Source of the DNA: Acidianus infernus
GTDB lineage: Archaea; Thermoproteota; Thermoprotei_A; Sulfolobales; Sulfolobaceae
Reading direction: 5' to 3'
DNA: 64,000 nucleotides
NCBI RefSeq assembly: GCF_009729545.1
Contig: NZ_WFIY01000004.1
Location: 1,090,001 to 1,154,000, forward strand
Shown here: positions 9,371 to 18,519 of the stretch, one piece after another
Layout: every line of letters starts with the position of its first letter
How positions within the stretch are numbered: position 1 is the first letter of the stretch
Notes under the pieces: model-generated
The model's input: the letters and a program-made list of their open reading frames with translations, nothing else
The model's database searches: none
Told to the model about the DNA's origin: nothing
Position numbers and translations under genes: made by a program

Positions 9371-9652
9371 TTAATGAGTTGAAGAGGATATATATTGATC
9401 TAAATTAACAACGCTCTGCTTTAGTACTTGCATACCTCTATAAGCGTCTTTAAAGTCAGTCCACGCTTCTGGCGGATGACTAATTCCTACTTTGCTGGGT
9501 ACAAATATCCCTATTTTTTAGTTATTTTAGGCATTATTTGAGAGTCATATACTGCCTTACTAGGTATTTCCATGTATGTATAGTTTAATTCCTTCACTGC
9601 CTTCCTTATCGCGTTAATATTTTTCCTATTTTCTATAATAAAAATCTTTATT
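9371..9652 (-). pseudogene. C-terminal remnant of an N-carbamoyl-amino-acid hydrolase / allantoate amidohydrolase (M20 family)
   Basis: On the minus strand two frames join into a recognisable M20 carbamoylase tail. The first part has IPSKAVYDSQIMPKIT. After one missing A in an A-run near 9518 the second frame continues GIFVPSKVGISHPPEAWTDF and ends at a normal stop at 9371-9373. Family members have the pattern PSGAGHDA..MA.I...IFVPS..GISH.P.E. The catalytic N-terminal three quarters are gone, and the His-Asp of the GAGHDA motif reads Y-D here. Only about 93 codons remain. The bases on either side (9160-9370 and 9653-9741) are AT-rich and show no gene. Confidence 0.7.
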
Positions 9653-9741
9653 ATAATACATAAAATGATATTTATTGACAATATTATTATACGCTAGCCT
9701 AAATACATGTTATACCAAAATTAATAGGTAAGGTATAAAAA

Positions 9742-9749
9742 TTTATATA
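9742..9749 (+). promoter_or_regulatory. TATA box for the M24 family gene
   Basis: tttatata is centred about 26 bases before the ATG at 9771; transcript probably leaderless. Confidence 0.6.
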
Positions 9750-9770
9750 CTTCCAATTAGATCAATTTTC

Positions 9771-10976
9771 ATGATACCTAGAATTAGTGAAAACGAATTA
9801 TGGAATAGGCTCAATAATCTCAGAAAGAAAATGACAGAACTAAATTTAGATGCTATTTATCTAACTAATTTATCAAATATATTTTATTTAACGAATCTAT
9901 ACATTTTATCTACAGAAAGGCCATTTGTATTAGTTATACCAAAAGATGGTGAAATCACTCTTATATCACCATTACTTGAAAAAGATCATATTGAGACAAT
10001 GAATAAAATTATAGGAAGAAAATACTTCTATTTCGATTTTCCAGGAGAGCCTCACGTTATATTATTTATTAGAGATACAATTTTAGACTTAGCTAAAGAA
10101 TACAATATAAAGAGGCTCGGAATGGATAATTTAGCTGGGGCTCCGTCTTATTGGGGATACTATGGTCCATTATTGTCAGAAATACTGAGTAAAAATGGAA
10201 TAGAAATTACTTCAATTAAAGACCTTATTGAAGAAATGAGAATTATAAAAGGAGAAGAGGAAATTAATTTAATTAAAATGAGTGGTTATTGGGCTTCTAA
10301 GGCAATTGAAATTGCAATGAATTACATTAAACCTGGGAAATATGATTGGGAGATCTCTTTTGAGGCCAGCTTAGAAGCTAGTAAGAAAATTAAAGAATAC
10401 TTTGGAGAAGATTATAAACCAATTAAGTCTATTTATCCATTAGTAGTAGGTTTCAGAGGCCAAGTAGGTGAGTACTCCGCATTTCCTCACGTATTATCAA
10501 CTTATAGGAGAATAAAGGAAGGTGACATTTTAGGCATAGGATCTGGACCAGATATAGGAGGATATTCTGCAGAATTAGAAAGGACTCTATTTGTAAAATA
10601 TGCTAATGATGCTCATAAAAGTATGTACGAGAAAATGATGAAATTAAGAGAAACTGCTCTAAATGCTATTGAACCTTATGGTAATATAAAAGATGTAGAT
10701 AAAGCTGTTAGAGAAAAAGCAAAAGAACTAGGGGTTCAAGAGTACTTACGCCATCACGTAGGCCATGGATTAGGTATAGAAGTTCACGAAAGACCATTTA
10801 TTGACATAGGATATGATGGTAAATTCCTACCGGGCATGGTATTCTCTGTAGAGCCAGGAATATACGTTCCAGGCTTAGGAGGGTACAGACATTCTGATAC
10901 AGTCTTAGTAAGAGAAAATGGAATAGAATTGCTTACTAAATTTCCAGATAATTTAGAAGAATTAACGATAAAATAA
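9771..10976 (+). CDS. M24 family (Xaa-Pro dipeptidase/creatinase fold) enzyme with non-canonical metal site
   Basis: The protein has a creatinase N-domain (about 1-155) and a pita-bread C-domain (160-400). The second-half signature HHVGHGLGIEVHERP (328-342) and VEPG (360-363) are present, but canonical metal ligands are changed. The first Asp position is Gly 257, the second Asp is Glu 268, and the last Glu (usual R-x-E-D) is Ser 375 in RHSD. Only His 332 and Glu 361 are retained. It may therefore act without the usual dinuclear metal centre, as creatinase and ectoine-hydrolase-type relatives do, or bind metal differently. The substrate is unknown; hydrolysis of a small C-N compound is an inference. 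The MFS gene downstream has its own promoter. Confidence 0.75.
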   Translation: MIPRISENELWNRLNNLRKKMTELNLDAIYLTNLSNIFYLTNLYILSTERPFVLVIPKDGEITLISPLLEKDHIETMNKIIGRKYFYFDFPGEPHVILFIRDTILDLAKEYNIKRLGMDNLAGAPSYWGYYGPLLSEILSKNGIEITSIKDLIEEMRIIKGEEEINLIKMSGYWASKAIEIAMNYIKPGKYDWEISFEASLEASKKIKEYFGEDYKPIKSIYPLVVGFRGQVGEYSAFPHVLSTYRRIKEGDILGIGSGPDIGGYSAELERTLFVKYANDAHKSMYEKMMKLRETALNAIEPYGNIKDVDKAVREKAKELGVQEYLRHHVGHGLGIEVHERPFIDIGYDGKFLPGMVFSVEPGIYVPGLGGYRHSDTVLVRENGIELLTKFPDNLEELTIK

Positions 10977-11023
10977 ATGTGATAAATAGAAAAGTTTAAA
11001 AATGTGAAGAAATATTATTATTT

Positions 11024-12373
11024 ATGAATAATAATGCTAATAGGTCCGTCTCTGAAATCATGGATAATTTACAAAAAATGCCTATTTCGACATGGTTATT
11101 TATGGTAATTAGTGCAAGTTACTTTTTTGTTGAGTACGATCTATTTGATTTAAGTTACGTACTTCCAGCAATAATTAGTACTTTTAAGATATCCTCAACA
11201 TTGGCATCACTAGCTTTAACTAGTACATTTATAGGTGGTGTTATAGGTGAGCTAAGCGGTGGATATCTATCGGATAATTTTGGCAGAAAGTTTATGTTAA
11301 TCATAGGATTAGTTACATATTCAATATCAACGATTTTATCAGCATTGTCAGTAAATATCCTTATGCTAATTATAACAAGGTTCTTTGTAGGTTGGGGGAC
11401 TTACGTAGATTTTAATTCAGTTATAACTTATTTGGCAGAAATGTCACCTAAACATTCTAGAGGCAAAATAATTTCTTACTCGTCATCGATAGGTATAGCA
11501 CTAGGAGCATTAGTAGTTACTGTCGTATCTTACTTGCTTGCTCCAATCCCAAATATAGGCTGGCGTTTAGTATTTATACTAGGAGGCATCGTTGGCATAA
11601 CTTTTGCGGTTTTAAGAAAAGATTTACCAGAGTCTCCTAGATGGCTAGAGAAAAAAGGAAAATTAGACAAAGCTAAGTTAACTCTAGAAAAACTTCATAT
11701 AAATATTCAAGAACCATTAATACCTTTAATACCTTCTAATTATAATAATTCTCACAAATCATCACCTTTAGCTAATTTAAAGATTTTAGTAGATAAGAGT
11801 CATCTAAAATATTTTCTTATATTTTTAATATCATGGATCATGTTCTATTCTGCCTTTGATGGTGAAGGAATAACGGTACCTACAATATTGACAGAACACG
11901 GCTACACATTGGCTTCAACATTAAGGTTCTTTGTAGTTTCTGGTAGTGTAGCATTTGTATTCTATGTCATTTCAGCACTTACTGCGGAAAAAACTCAAAG
12001 AAAGTACCTAGCGACTCTTGCAGCGTTATTAACTGGTATTTTCATGGCTCTTTTAGGCACGTTATATAATGCTATTTTAATTTATGTCTCTTTAGCATCA
12101 TTATCTTCACTGGGTGCATTCATATTTCCTTATACGTACCTGCTTACAGTAGAGCACTTCCCTACGGAAGTCAGGGCAACTGCGTTTGCTTTTACTGACG
12201 GAATAGCACACTTGTTATTAGCATTTATGCCAATAATAATCCTAACGGTTTCAGCTAAGTATGGATTCTTCAATACCATGCTTATATTAGCTGTGATGAT
12301 GATAGTTGGCGGAATATTATTACTATTTACTAAAGCCACTACAGGCAAATCGCTAGATGAGACTAGTAAATAA
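11024..12373 (+). CDS. MFS transporter, sugar-porter/organic-acid type
   Basis: About twelve membrane helices, 449 aa. The loop 2-3 MFS motif is GGYLSDNFGRK (79-89), and the loop after helix 6 carries PESPRWLEKKGK, typical of the sugar porter and related organic-acid carrier families. A TATA-like tttaaaaat around 10995-11003 precedes the ATG at 11024, so this gene can be transcribed on its own although only 47 bases separate it from the M24 enzyme. It plausibly imports the M24 enzyme's substrate or exports its product, which is inference from position. It is convergent with the broken APC permease. Confidence 0.8.
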   Translation: MNNNANRSVSEIMDNLQKMPISTWLFMVISASYFFVEYDLFDLSYVLPAIISTFKISSTLASLALTSTFIGGVIGELSGGYLSDNFGRKFMLIIGLVTYSISTILSALSVNILMLIITRFFVGWGTYVDFNSVITYLAEMSPKHSRGKIISYSSSIGIALGALVVTVVSYLLAPIPNIGWRLVFILGGIVGITFAVLRKDLPESPRWLEKKGKLDKAKLTLEKLHINIQEPLIPLIPSNYNNSHKSSPLANLKILVDKSHLKYFLIFLISWIMFYSAFDGEGITVPTILTEHGYTLASTLRFFVVSGSVAFVFYVISALTAEKTQRKYLATLAALLTGIFMALLGTLYNAILIYVSLASLSSLGAFIFPYTYLLTVEHFPTEVRATAFAFTDGIAHLLLAFMPIIILTVSAKYGFFNTMLILAVMMIVGGILLLFTKATTGKSLDETSK

Positions 12374-12470
12374 AATGTTACTCTGGTGTTTCTAGCCCTT
12401 CTAGTAAAGGCTTCCCTTTCATATTTGGTATAAACTTTAAGAAGAACATAATCTAAACCTTGAAATATTT

Positions 12471-14336
12471 TTATATTAATCCTTCAGTTGTCCTTTTTAT
12501 TATTTCTCTTATTTCCTCTTCTCCAAGACTATTTTTAATAGCTGAGTAATGAAATGCAAGCCCTAGAGCTGTGACGGGTATTAGATCTTCTGGGAACGGT
12601 ATTATAGGATACCTACCGAAACTGAAATAGGATAAAACTAGACTGGCTAAGATTAAGAAAAGCATTAATCCTCCGGCCTTAGCCTCACCACTGTTCCCAT
12701 ATTTATATGCCACCACAAAATCAAATAATGCTACGGCAGAGAGTGTAGCGATGTAAATTGCGAATCCTAGATTGTTTGTTGTACTTAAACCCGAAGTAAG
12801 GATATAAAATAATGCAGTACCTATCACTATTCCGGAAATATTAACCGCAAGGGAAGGTATTAAAATGCTCTTCTTAATGTTCCAGAACTTTCTAGCATAA
12901 TAACCTATAAATATTGGTATTCCAGAAAATATTATCGTTACTACTTCAAACAATGTAATAAATCCGGACCAGTATACTATCAGCAAGGCTGAGATTGTGG
13001 ATAGAGGTGCTATAACCTTACTAAAAGGCACTTTAAATTGCCTATTTACATCTGGGGCCTTCTTCCTTAATACCTCTAAGCTTACGCCTCCCATTATATA
13101 TGTAAACACTGCGGCCGAGGATACTATTCCTACCAACGCTATCCACGCCGGGAAAGGTAGTAGGAATATAGACCCTAAAACTGTAACAGTTATTAAAGAC
13201 ACTACGGGTACTCTGGTTTTTCCCAATTTTAAGAATATTTCTGGAAAGTAGCCATTGGACGCTAAGCCATACAGCACTCTCGTACCGCTACCCATACCTA
13301 CTAACGTTGTCCCGGATGGAGATACTACAGCATCTATTAACAACAGGAACGCAAATGAAATGAATATTAGCCTTACTAGTCCGCTCACGTCTGCGGTGCT
13401 AAAAATTTCGTAGAAAGGCCCATAGGATAATATACTATTTTGAATTCCTCCCCAGTCTCCTACTTTCACGTTTATTGCACTCCAGTTTATTGCCCCTATA
13501 AATGCCACTTGAAGTAAGGTATATAAGACGATTGAAATTAATACTGCGCCGACTACCGCAAACGGAATATCTTTTTTAGGATTTTTAGCTTCGCTACCGT
13601 ACTCTATTGCCTGCCTAAATCCGGTATATGCAAATAAAATTCCAGTGGCTGGGATTGAATATAATACTGCAGCCATTCCATAGTAAGAAGTAGCTAAATT
13701 TGAAGGAGATGGAAATAGCCCACCACCTGCAGTAAAGTTAGAAGGGTTATAATAAAAAGACAGTAGCAGAATTACAGCTATTGAGGGGATTATTAACTTC
13801 CACCAACCTACTCCGTGGGCTACTTTACCCAATATACTGACTCCTAGGTAATTTATTATAAAGAATAGAAATATTAAGCCGTAAGCCAATAAAATTCCAT
13901 AAGTAGTTAAATAGCCATTAACTGTAAGCTGAGGAAATAGACTTGAAAGATAAGTAACTACAGCAGTAGCTTCTATTGCAGGTACAGTTGCTCCTGCCGC
14001 GAAGTAACTCCAGGAGATTATATAACCTAAAAAACCGCCGTGAGTATAATGAGGTTATCTTATTACGCCTCCTGATTTTGGTATTATCGAAGCTATTTCG
14101 GAATAAGTTAACGCTATTGGAAGTAGCATTAAACCACCTATTATCCAAGCTATTATTGCCGATCCCCCAGTATATGCTGCAGTATAGAGAGATGCGAATA
14201 GCCAACCTGAGCCAATCACTCCTTGAAGTGAAAGGAACAGTAACTCAAGTTTATTTAGTGATTTTCTCATTTGAAGATCTGTTACTGCCCCTAAATCTGG
14301 AACGGAAACTGCTTTTTTATCTCTCTTAAGACTCAT
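12471..14336 (-). pseudogene. APC-family amino-acid permease interrupted by an in-frame TAA
   Basis: The frame from ATG 14336 gives an APC permease N-terminus (LLFLSLQGVIGSGWLFAS, first helix with the G-x-G-S motif) up to PKSGGVIR. A TAA follows at 14055-14057, and the same frame then continues PHYTHGGFLGYIISWSYFA for another 527 codons to 12471. Family members usually have an aromatic residue between IR and P, so a TAT to TAA change is the simplest explanation. No frameshift is needed and the rest is intact, with about twelve helices. It may be a very young pseudogene or a base-call error. A palindromic motif shared with other transporters lies upstream at 14385-14396. Confidence 0.85.
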
Positions 14337-14384
14337 TAAGATCTTTAATAACTTTGAATGGTAAAATTTAAATATTAATATAAT

Positions 14385-14400
14385 TCTATAAATAGAGATA
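14385..14400 (-). promoter_or_regulatory. Palindromic operator candidate upstream of the APC permease
   Basis: On the minus strand it reads tatctctatttataga, core TCTATAAATAGA. It lies just upstream of a TATA-like atttaaat at about 14366-14373. Similar sites precede the genes starting at 22919, 26519, 40892 and 48098. Confidence 0.45.
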
Positions 14401-14515
14401 AATTAAAAGAATTTTATTTTTGAGATTGTTATAGAACGATTGCTTTTAGAAAGTGTTAATACGTTCTCAACTGATATAAAATAGTTTTTAAAAAATTAAG
14501 GTAAAAGAATATAGA

Positions 14516-14525
14516 CTATATAAAA
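14516..14525 (+). promoter_or_regulatory. TATA box for cynS
   Basis: ctatataaaa is centred about 28 bases before the ATG at 14548, implying a leaderless message. Confidence 0.6.
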
Positions 14526-14547
14526 GTTTTAATAATAGGTAATTTAC

Positions 14548-14997
14548 ATGTTGGATAAGTCTAAGGCTAGGGAGTTTATGTTGGAGAGGAAGAGGGAGAA
14601 GAAGTTATCTTGGGAGGAGATTGGTAAGGCTATTGGTCGTAGTCCGGTTTATGCGGCAATGTTATTATACGGTTACGGTCAAGCAACTGAAGAAGAGGCT
14701 GAAAAACTTGTGAAACTCTTGGAGCTACCCCTTGAATATAAGGATATATTAATGGAAGTACCAATGAGAACTCCTGCCCAACCTTGGCCACCAACAGATC
14801 CATTTATTTACAGACTTTATGAGGCAGTACTATTATACGGCCCTGTAATAAAGGACGTAGCACACGAAATGTTCGGAGACGGAATAATGAGCATGATAGA
14901 CGTAATGATAGACGTGGATAAAACAAAAGACGAAAAAGGAAACGAAAGAATGATACTAAAATTCAACGGAAAATGGTTAAAATATGCAAAATGGTAA
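14548..14997 (+). CDS. cynS: Cyanate hydratase (cyanase)
   Basis: Cytoplasmic enzyme that converts cyanate and bicarbonate to ammonia and CO2 through carbamate. The N-terminal helical domain covers residues 1-75 and the C-terminal catalytic domain 80-149. The catalytic triad is fully present: Arg 89 and Glu 92 in IYRLYEA and Ser 115 in GDGIMS, with the same 3- and 23-residue spacing as Arg96, Glu99 and Ser122 of E. coli CynS. The 149 aa length is slightly short but normal. An aminotransferase gene follows after seven bases, so the two form an operon. Codon endings change along the gene from G/T in the first third to A/C in the last third, which is unusual. Confidence 0.93.
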   Translation: MLDKSKAREFMLERKREKKLSWEEIGKAIGRSPVYAAMLLYGYGQATEEEAEKLVKLLELPLEYKDILMEVPMRTPAQPWPPTDPFIYRLYEAVLLYGPVIKDVAHEMFGDGIMSMIDVMIDVDKTKDEKGNERMILKFNGKWLKYAKW

Positions 14998-15004
14998 TTA
15001 AAAA

Positions 15005-16063
15005 ATGATAAATCTAGCTTACGGAATACCTGAGCTTAAATTATTGCCTATAGAGATTATCAAGGAAGCCTCCGCTAGAGTACTTAATGAAGAATACGAT
15101 AAAGCATTGCAATACGTCGATGCTCAGGGAATATATGAAGTTAGAGAGGCTATAGCAGATTTCCTAAAGTTAAGGGGAGTGAGGGCTAAACCGGAAAATA
15201 TAATATTAACAGCTGGTGCTAAAGAGGCACTTTTCTTGCTTTCTTATTTGTTTAATGATGTTTCAATAGAATCCCCTACGTATCAAGGTTTTATAAGCAT
15301 ATTGAAATTTAAAGGGCTTACTAACGTTTATTCTGTACCCATAAGCGAAGATGGGATAAACGTCGAAAGCTTAGAAAAAATTGTTAGAAATCATAAATTT
15401 CAGTTCTTCTATACAGTAACTATAAATAATCCAACAGGATACGTTACAACGGATTATACTAAGAAGGAGATAATAGAATTGCCTGAAAAATACGGATTTA
15501 GGATAATTGAAGATGATATTTACGGATTCTTTTCGTATGAAGAAGACGTAAAGACGTTTAGATCCTTTAGTGACCCAGTAATCTACGTATCTAGTTTTAG
15601 TAAGATACTTTCTCCAGGTTTACGTGTAGGCTTTATTTTAGTTAATGATGAGGACTTGCTTAATAAACTAATAAAAATTAAGATGGAGGTAAACCACCAA
15701 ATATCTTCATTAGATCAATTAATAGTTAAAAATGTAATAAGGGATCCAAGATTCCTAGATAATTTGGATAAGGCTAAGAAAGCGTACAAGGAGAAAAGGG
15801 ATTTAGCAATGAAGATAATTAGCGAAGAATTCCCAGAGTCCGTACAATGCACATTCCCAAGAGGGGGTTTCTTTACTTTCTGTAGTGGACTTAATTATAA
15901 ACGTTTGCAGGGAGTGCAAGTAGTGGGCGGTGATAAGTTCTACTTCGAAAAAGGGTTAGGAGAAGACTCTTTCAGAATAAGCTTCAGTAGTCTAAATAAA
16001 GAGGAATTAGAGAAGGATTTACTGGAATTTGCAACTATTCTAAAGGAAATTAGGAAGAATTAA
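15005..16063 (+). CDS. PLP-dependent aminotransferase, class I/II (2-aminoadipate/MocR-like group)
   Basis: Fold-type I aminotransferase. Visible are NNPTGY (141-146), EDDIYG (170-175, with the Asp that contacts the PLP ring nitrogen) and the Schiff-base lysine Lys 200 in SSFSKILSPGLRVGF, which also holds the phosphate-binding Arg. At 352 aa it is rather short compared with the usual 390-400. It follows cynS by seven bases and is probably cotranscribed, perhaps using the amino nitrogen pool that cyanase feeds. Amino-acid specificity cannot be read from the sequence. Confidence 0.85.
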   Translation: MINLAYGIPELKLLPIEIIKEASARVLNEEYDKALQYVDAQGIYEVREAIADFLKLRGVRAKPENIILTAGAKEALFLLSYLFNDVSIESPTYQGFISILKFKGLTNVYSVPISEDGINVESLEKIVRNHKFQFFYTVTINNPTGYVTTDYTKKEIIELPEKYGFRIIEDDIYGFFSYEEDVKTFRSFSDPVIYVSSFSKILSPGLRVGFILVNDEDLLNKLIKIKMEVNHQISSLDQLIVKNVIRDPRFLDNLDKAKKAYKEKRDLAMKIISEEFPESVQCTFPRGGFFTFCSGLNYKRLQGVQVVGGDKFYFEKGLGEDSFRISFSSLNKEELEKDLLEFATILKEIRKN

Positions 16064-16311
16064 TAGATTAATTGATGTGAAACTCATTGGTTATTATATA
16101 TGGAATTTCTCCACGTACACTAAAAGGTAAGGCTTTCTGCACTATCTTTTAATCATGATTTTCAGTCTTTCTTTATAATTATAAGATACTCATGAATTGT
16201 TTTTAACGTGAGTCTAAATTATTTAGCAGAGGAACTTACGAAGAGAAAAGAAAGATCTTCTTAATTATAATTATAATGAAGATTAATCATTTTTTATTTT
16301 TATGAGCAAAA

Positions 16312-16320
16312 TTCTTAAAT
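16312..16320 (+). promoter_or_regulatory. TATA-like element for the molybdopterin reductase gene
   Basis: ttcttaaat is centred about 30 bases before the ATG at 16346. It suggests a leaderless start and independent control from the cyanase operon. The remainder of 16064-16311 shows no gene. Confidence 0.4.
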
Positions 16321-16345
16321 CTAACTAATGAAACACTAAAGCTAA

Positions 16346-18265
16346 ATGAAAACAATTTGCCCTTATTGTGGAATTGGTTGCGGAGTAGAGTTTGAAAAAG
16401 ATAGGATAACTCCTACTAAATATACAACTAATAAAGGAATGATGTGTATTAAGGCTGCTTTGCTTCCTGATACTCTGAAATCTAAAAGACTTATTAACCC
16501 TACATTGGACGGTAAGGAAATTGATTTGGACAAAGCGTTAAGTATACTCTCCACATATATTAGGAGAAATATAAAGAAATTTAGTAAAAATTCTATCGCT
16601 TTTTACATGGGTGCTCAAATACCTACTGAGGATCAATATCTTTTTGTGAAGCTTGGAAAAGGATTTATAGGTACTGGAGTATTTGACTCCAATGTAAGGC
16701 TTTGCATGGCAAGTGCTGCTTATGCATTAAAGTATTCTTTCGGATATCCGTTGCCTACAGCTAATTATGACGATATAGATAAAGCTAAAACCCTATTTAT
16801 AATAGGTGCGAATCCTGCTTCTTCATACCCAGTACTGTGGAATAGGATGTTACATGCAAAAAATTCTGATAAGGATAAGAAAATTATCGTAATTGATCCA
16901 ATATTAACAGAAACTGCCGAACACGCTGATTATTTCATTAAAATACCTCCCGGGGGAGATATAATTTTATTATATGGATTAATTTATTATTTAATATTTA
17001 AATCTAGAAACATAGATCAAATAGAGAATATTGAAGACCTAAAGAATATTGCTATGACATGGTATCCGTCAAAGGTTTCACAACTTTTGTCCATAGACGA
17101 GAAAGCTATTAGAGACGTTGCTGAGAGAATAATTAATACAAATACAGTATTTATGTGGGGCATGGGAATAAACCAGAGAAGTTACGGTACAGATTTAGGA
17201 ATACTTATAGCTACGATGGCTATGCTAACGGATAACGTTTACGGGGAAGGTAAAGGAGTATTGCCGTTGACTGGACAGCATAATTCTATGGGCGCAAGGG
17301 AAATAGGAGCATTAGCTGGAATGTTGCCGGGGTTAAGATATGTAAATAACGAGGATCAAGTTAGGGAAGTTGAAGATTTCTGGCAGATTCCACGTTACAC
17401 TATATCTAGAAATTATTATACAATAACAGAGTTTTACGAATTAATGGAGGAGAGAAAAATAAAAGTCCTCTGGATCATAGGTACAAATCCAGTAATATCT
17501 TTGCCCAGGTCAAATAAGTTCAAGGAATTATTATCTTATGTTGATTTAGTAGTAACTCAAGACGCTTATGAAACTGAAACCGCAAGTTCTTCGGATATGG
17601 TTATTCCAGTTGCCACTTGGAGCGAGAGAGCTGGAATTCATACTACGGGAGATAGAACTGTATCTTATATGCCTAAGATACGTGAGTCAAATCTTAAGGC
17701 TGACTATGAAATTGCTAGGATAGTTGGAGAAAAATTAAACTTTAATATGAATAGAGATCTTAAGGATATATTTAATGAATTGGTTAAAATTACTGAAAAT
17801 ACACCAGTAGACTATAAGGGGATAAAATATGGTGAATTTAGCGGTTACAAGCAAAGCAAATATAAGCCAATAGTATTAAGGACTAAAGCTGTTGAACCTA
17901 ATTATAGTTTACAGGAAGGATTTATATTAATAACTGGGAGATTATTGGCATTGTGGAACACTAAATATAGGAATAATCTCAAATTAATTATTATAAATGA
18001 TATAGAAGAAGATGAAATGTTAATTTCTGAAGAAGATGCGAAAGAATTAGGAATAAAGACTGGGGATATTGTAGAAATAAGTACAAGGGAGAATTCGTTA
18101 ATATTTAGAGCTAAGACCTCTAATAGATTATCTAAGGGTATTATCTTTGTACCTTTTCATTGGGGAAAAGCGAACTCTTTAATGGATTGGAAAATCGATA
18201 AAATTAGTAAGGAACCTGCATTTAAGGAAATTATAGTAAGCTCGATTAAAGTAGTTAGGAGCTAA
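16346..18265 (+). CDS. nasA: Molybdopterin oxidoreductase, probable assimilatory nitrate reductase
   Basis: The N-terminal Cys 5, 8, 12 and 34 (CPYCGIGCG...GMMCIKA) form a [4Fe-4S] site. The segment NVRLCMASA has Cys 120 at the molybdenum-ligand position, as in NasA/NapA/NarB-type reductases. Downstream come the bis-MGD-binding segments (FIIGANPASSYPV; WIIGTNPVISLP) and a C-terminal dinucleotide-binding beta-barrel. No signal peptide is present, so the enzyme is cytoplasmic. At 639 aa it is shorter than many NasA proteins. The next two genes encode a sirohaem reductase and a NarK-type carrier, which supports nitrate as substrate; formate dehydrogenase relatives share the fold and are the main alternative. 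Confidence 0.82.
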   Translation: MKTICPYCGIGCGVEFEKDRITPTKYTTNKGMMCIKAALLPDTLKSKRLINPTLDGKEIDLDKALSILSTYIRRNIKKFSKNSIAFYMGAQIPTEDQYLFVKLGKGFIGTGVFDSNVRLCMASAAYALKYSFGYPLPTANYDDIDKAKTLFIIGANPASSYPVLWNRMLHAKNSDKDKKIIVIDPILTETAEHADYFIKIPPGGDIILLYGLIYYLIFKSRNIDQIENIEDLKNIAMTWYPSKVSQLLSIDEKAIRDVAERIINTNTVFMWGMGINQRSYGTDLGILIATMAMLTDNVYGEGKGVLPLTGQHNSMGAREIGALAGMLPGLRYVNNEDQVREVEDFWQIPRYTISRNYYTITEFYELMEERKIKVLWIIGTNPVISLPRSNKFKELLSYVDLVVTQDAYETETASSSDMVIPVATWSERAGIHTTGDRTVSYMPKIRESNLKADYEIARIVGEKLNFNMNRDLKDIFNELVKITENTPVDYKGIKYGEFSGYKQSKYKPIVLRTKAVEPNYSLQEGFILITGRLLALWNTKYRNNLKLIIINDIEEDEMLISEEDAKELGIKTGDIVEISTRENSLIFRAKTSNRLSKGIIFVPFHWGKANSLMDWKIDKISKEPAFKEIIVSSIKVVRS

Positions 18266-18374
18266 ACATTTATTTCTTTATTTCAAAATAATTTTTATAT
18301 TAATCTTTATAGATTTTATTATTTCTTGTTCTTCCTGCCTATTTAATAATAAGGGACAGCTAGAAAACGGTAAT

Positions 18375-18395
18375 AAGTTCAGAGGAGATGAACTT
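18375..18395. promoter_or_regulatory. Perfect 7-bp inverted repeat upstream of the nitrite reductase gene
   Basis: AAGTTCA and TGAACTT flank a seven-base spacer, about 125 bases before the nirA start. It could be an operator or part of the nasA 3' end. Apart from this and the TATA box at 18491-18499, the 18266-18519 gap shows no gene. Confidence 0.3.
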
Positions 18396-18490
18396 TCCTT
18401 AAAGCTGGATAAAGTATGAAATTCATTTATCTACTTTAAACGAATCTATCATTATATTTAAAAATAATTTACTTTTATGACCATAATACC

Positions 18491-18499
18491 TTTATACTT
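18491..18499 (+). promoter_or_regulatory. TATA box for nirA
   Basis: tttatactt is centred about 25 bases before the ATG at 18520, so nirA has its own leaderless promoter although it lies downstream of nasA. Confidence 0.5.
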
Positions 18500-18519
18500 T
18501 TTCAACTGCTTGTACACTT

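Noticed and set aside
13918..14329. Open frames of 95 codons (minus) and 117 codons (plus) over the APC permease 5' region
   Set aside because: They are out of frame with the clear permease homology on the minus strand and have low-complexity, Arg/Leu/Asn-rich translations.
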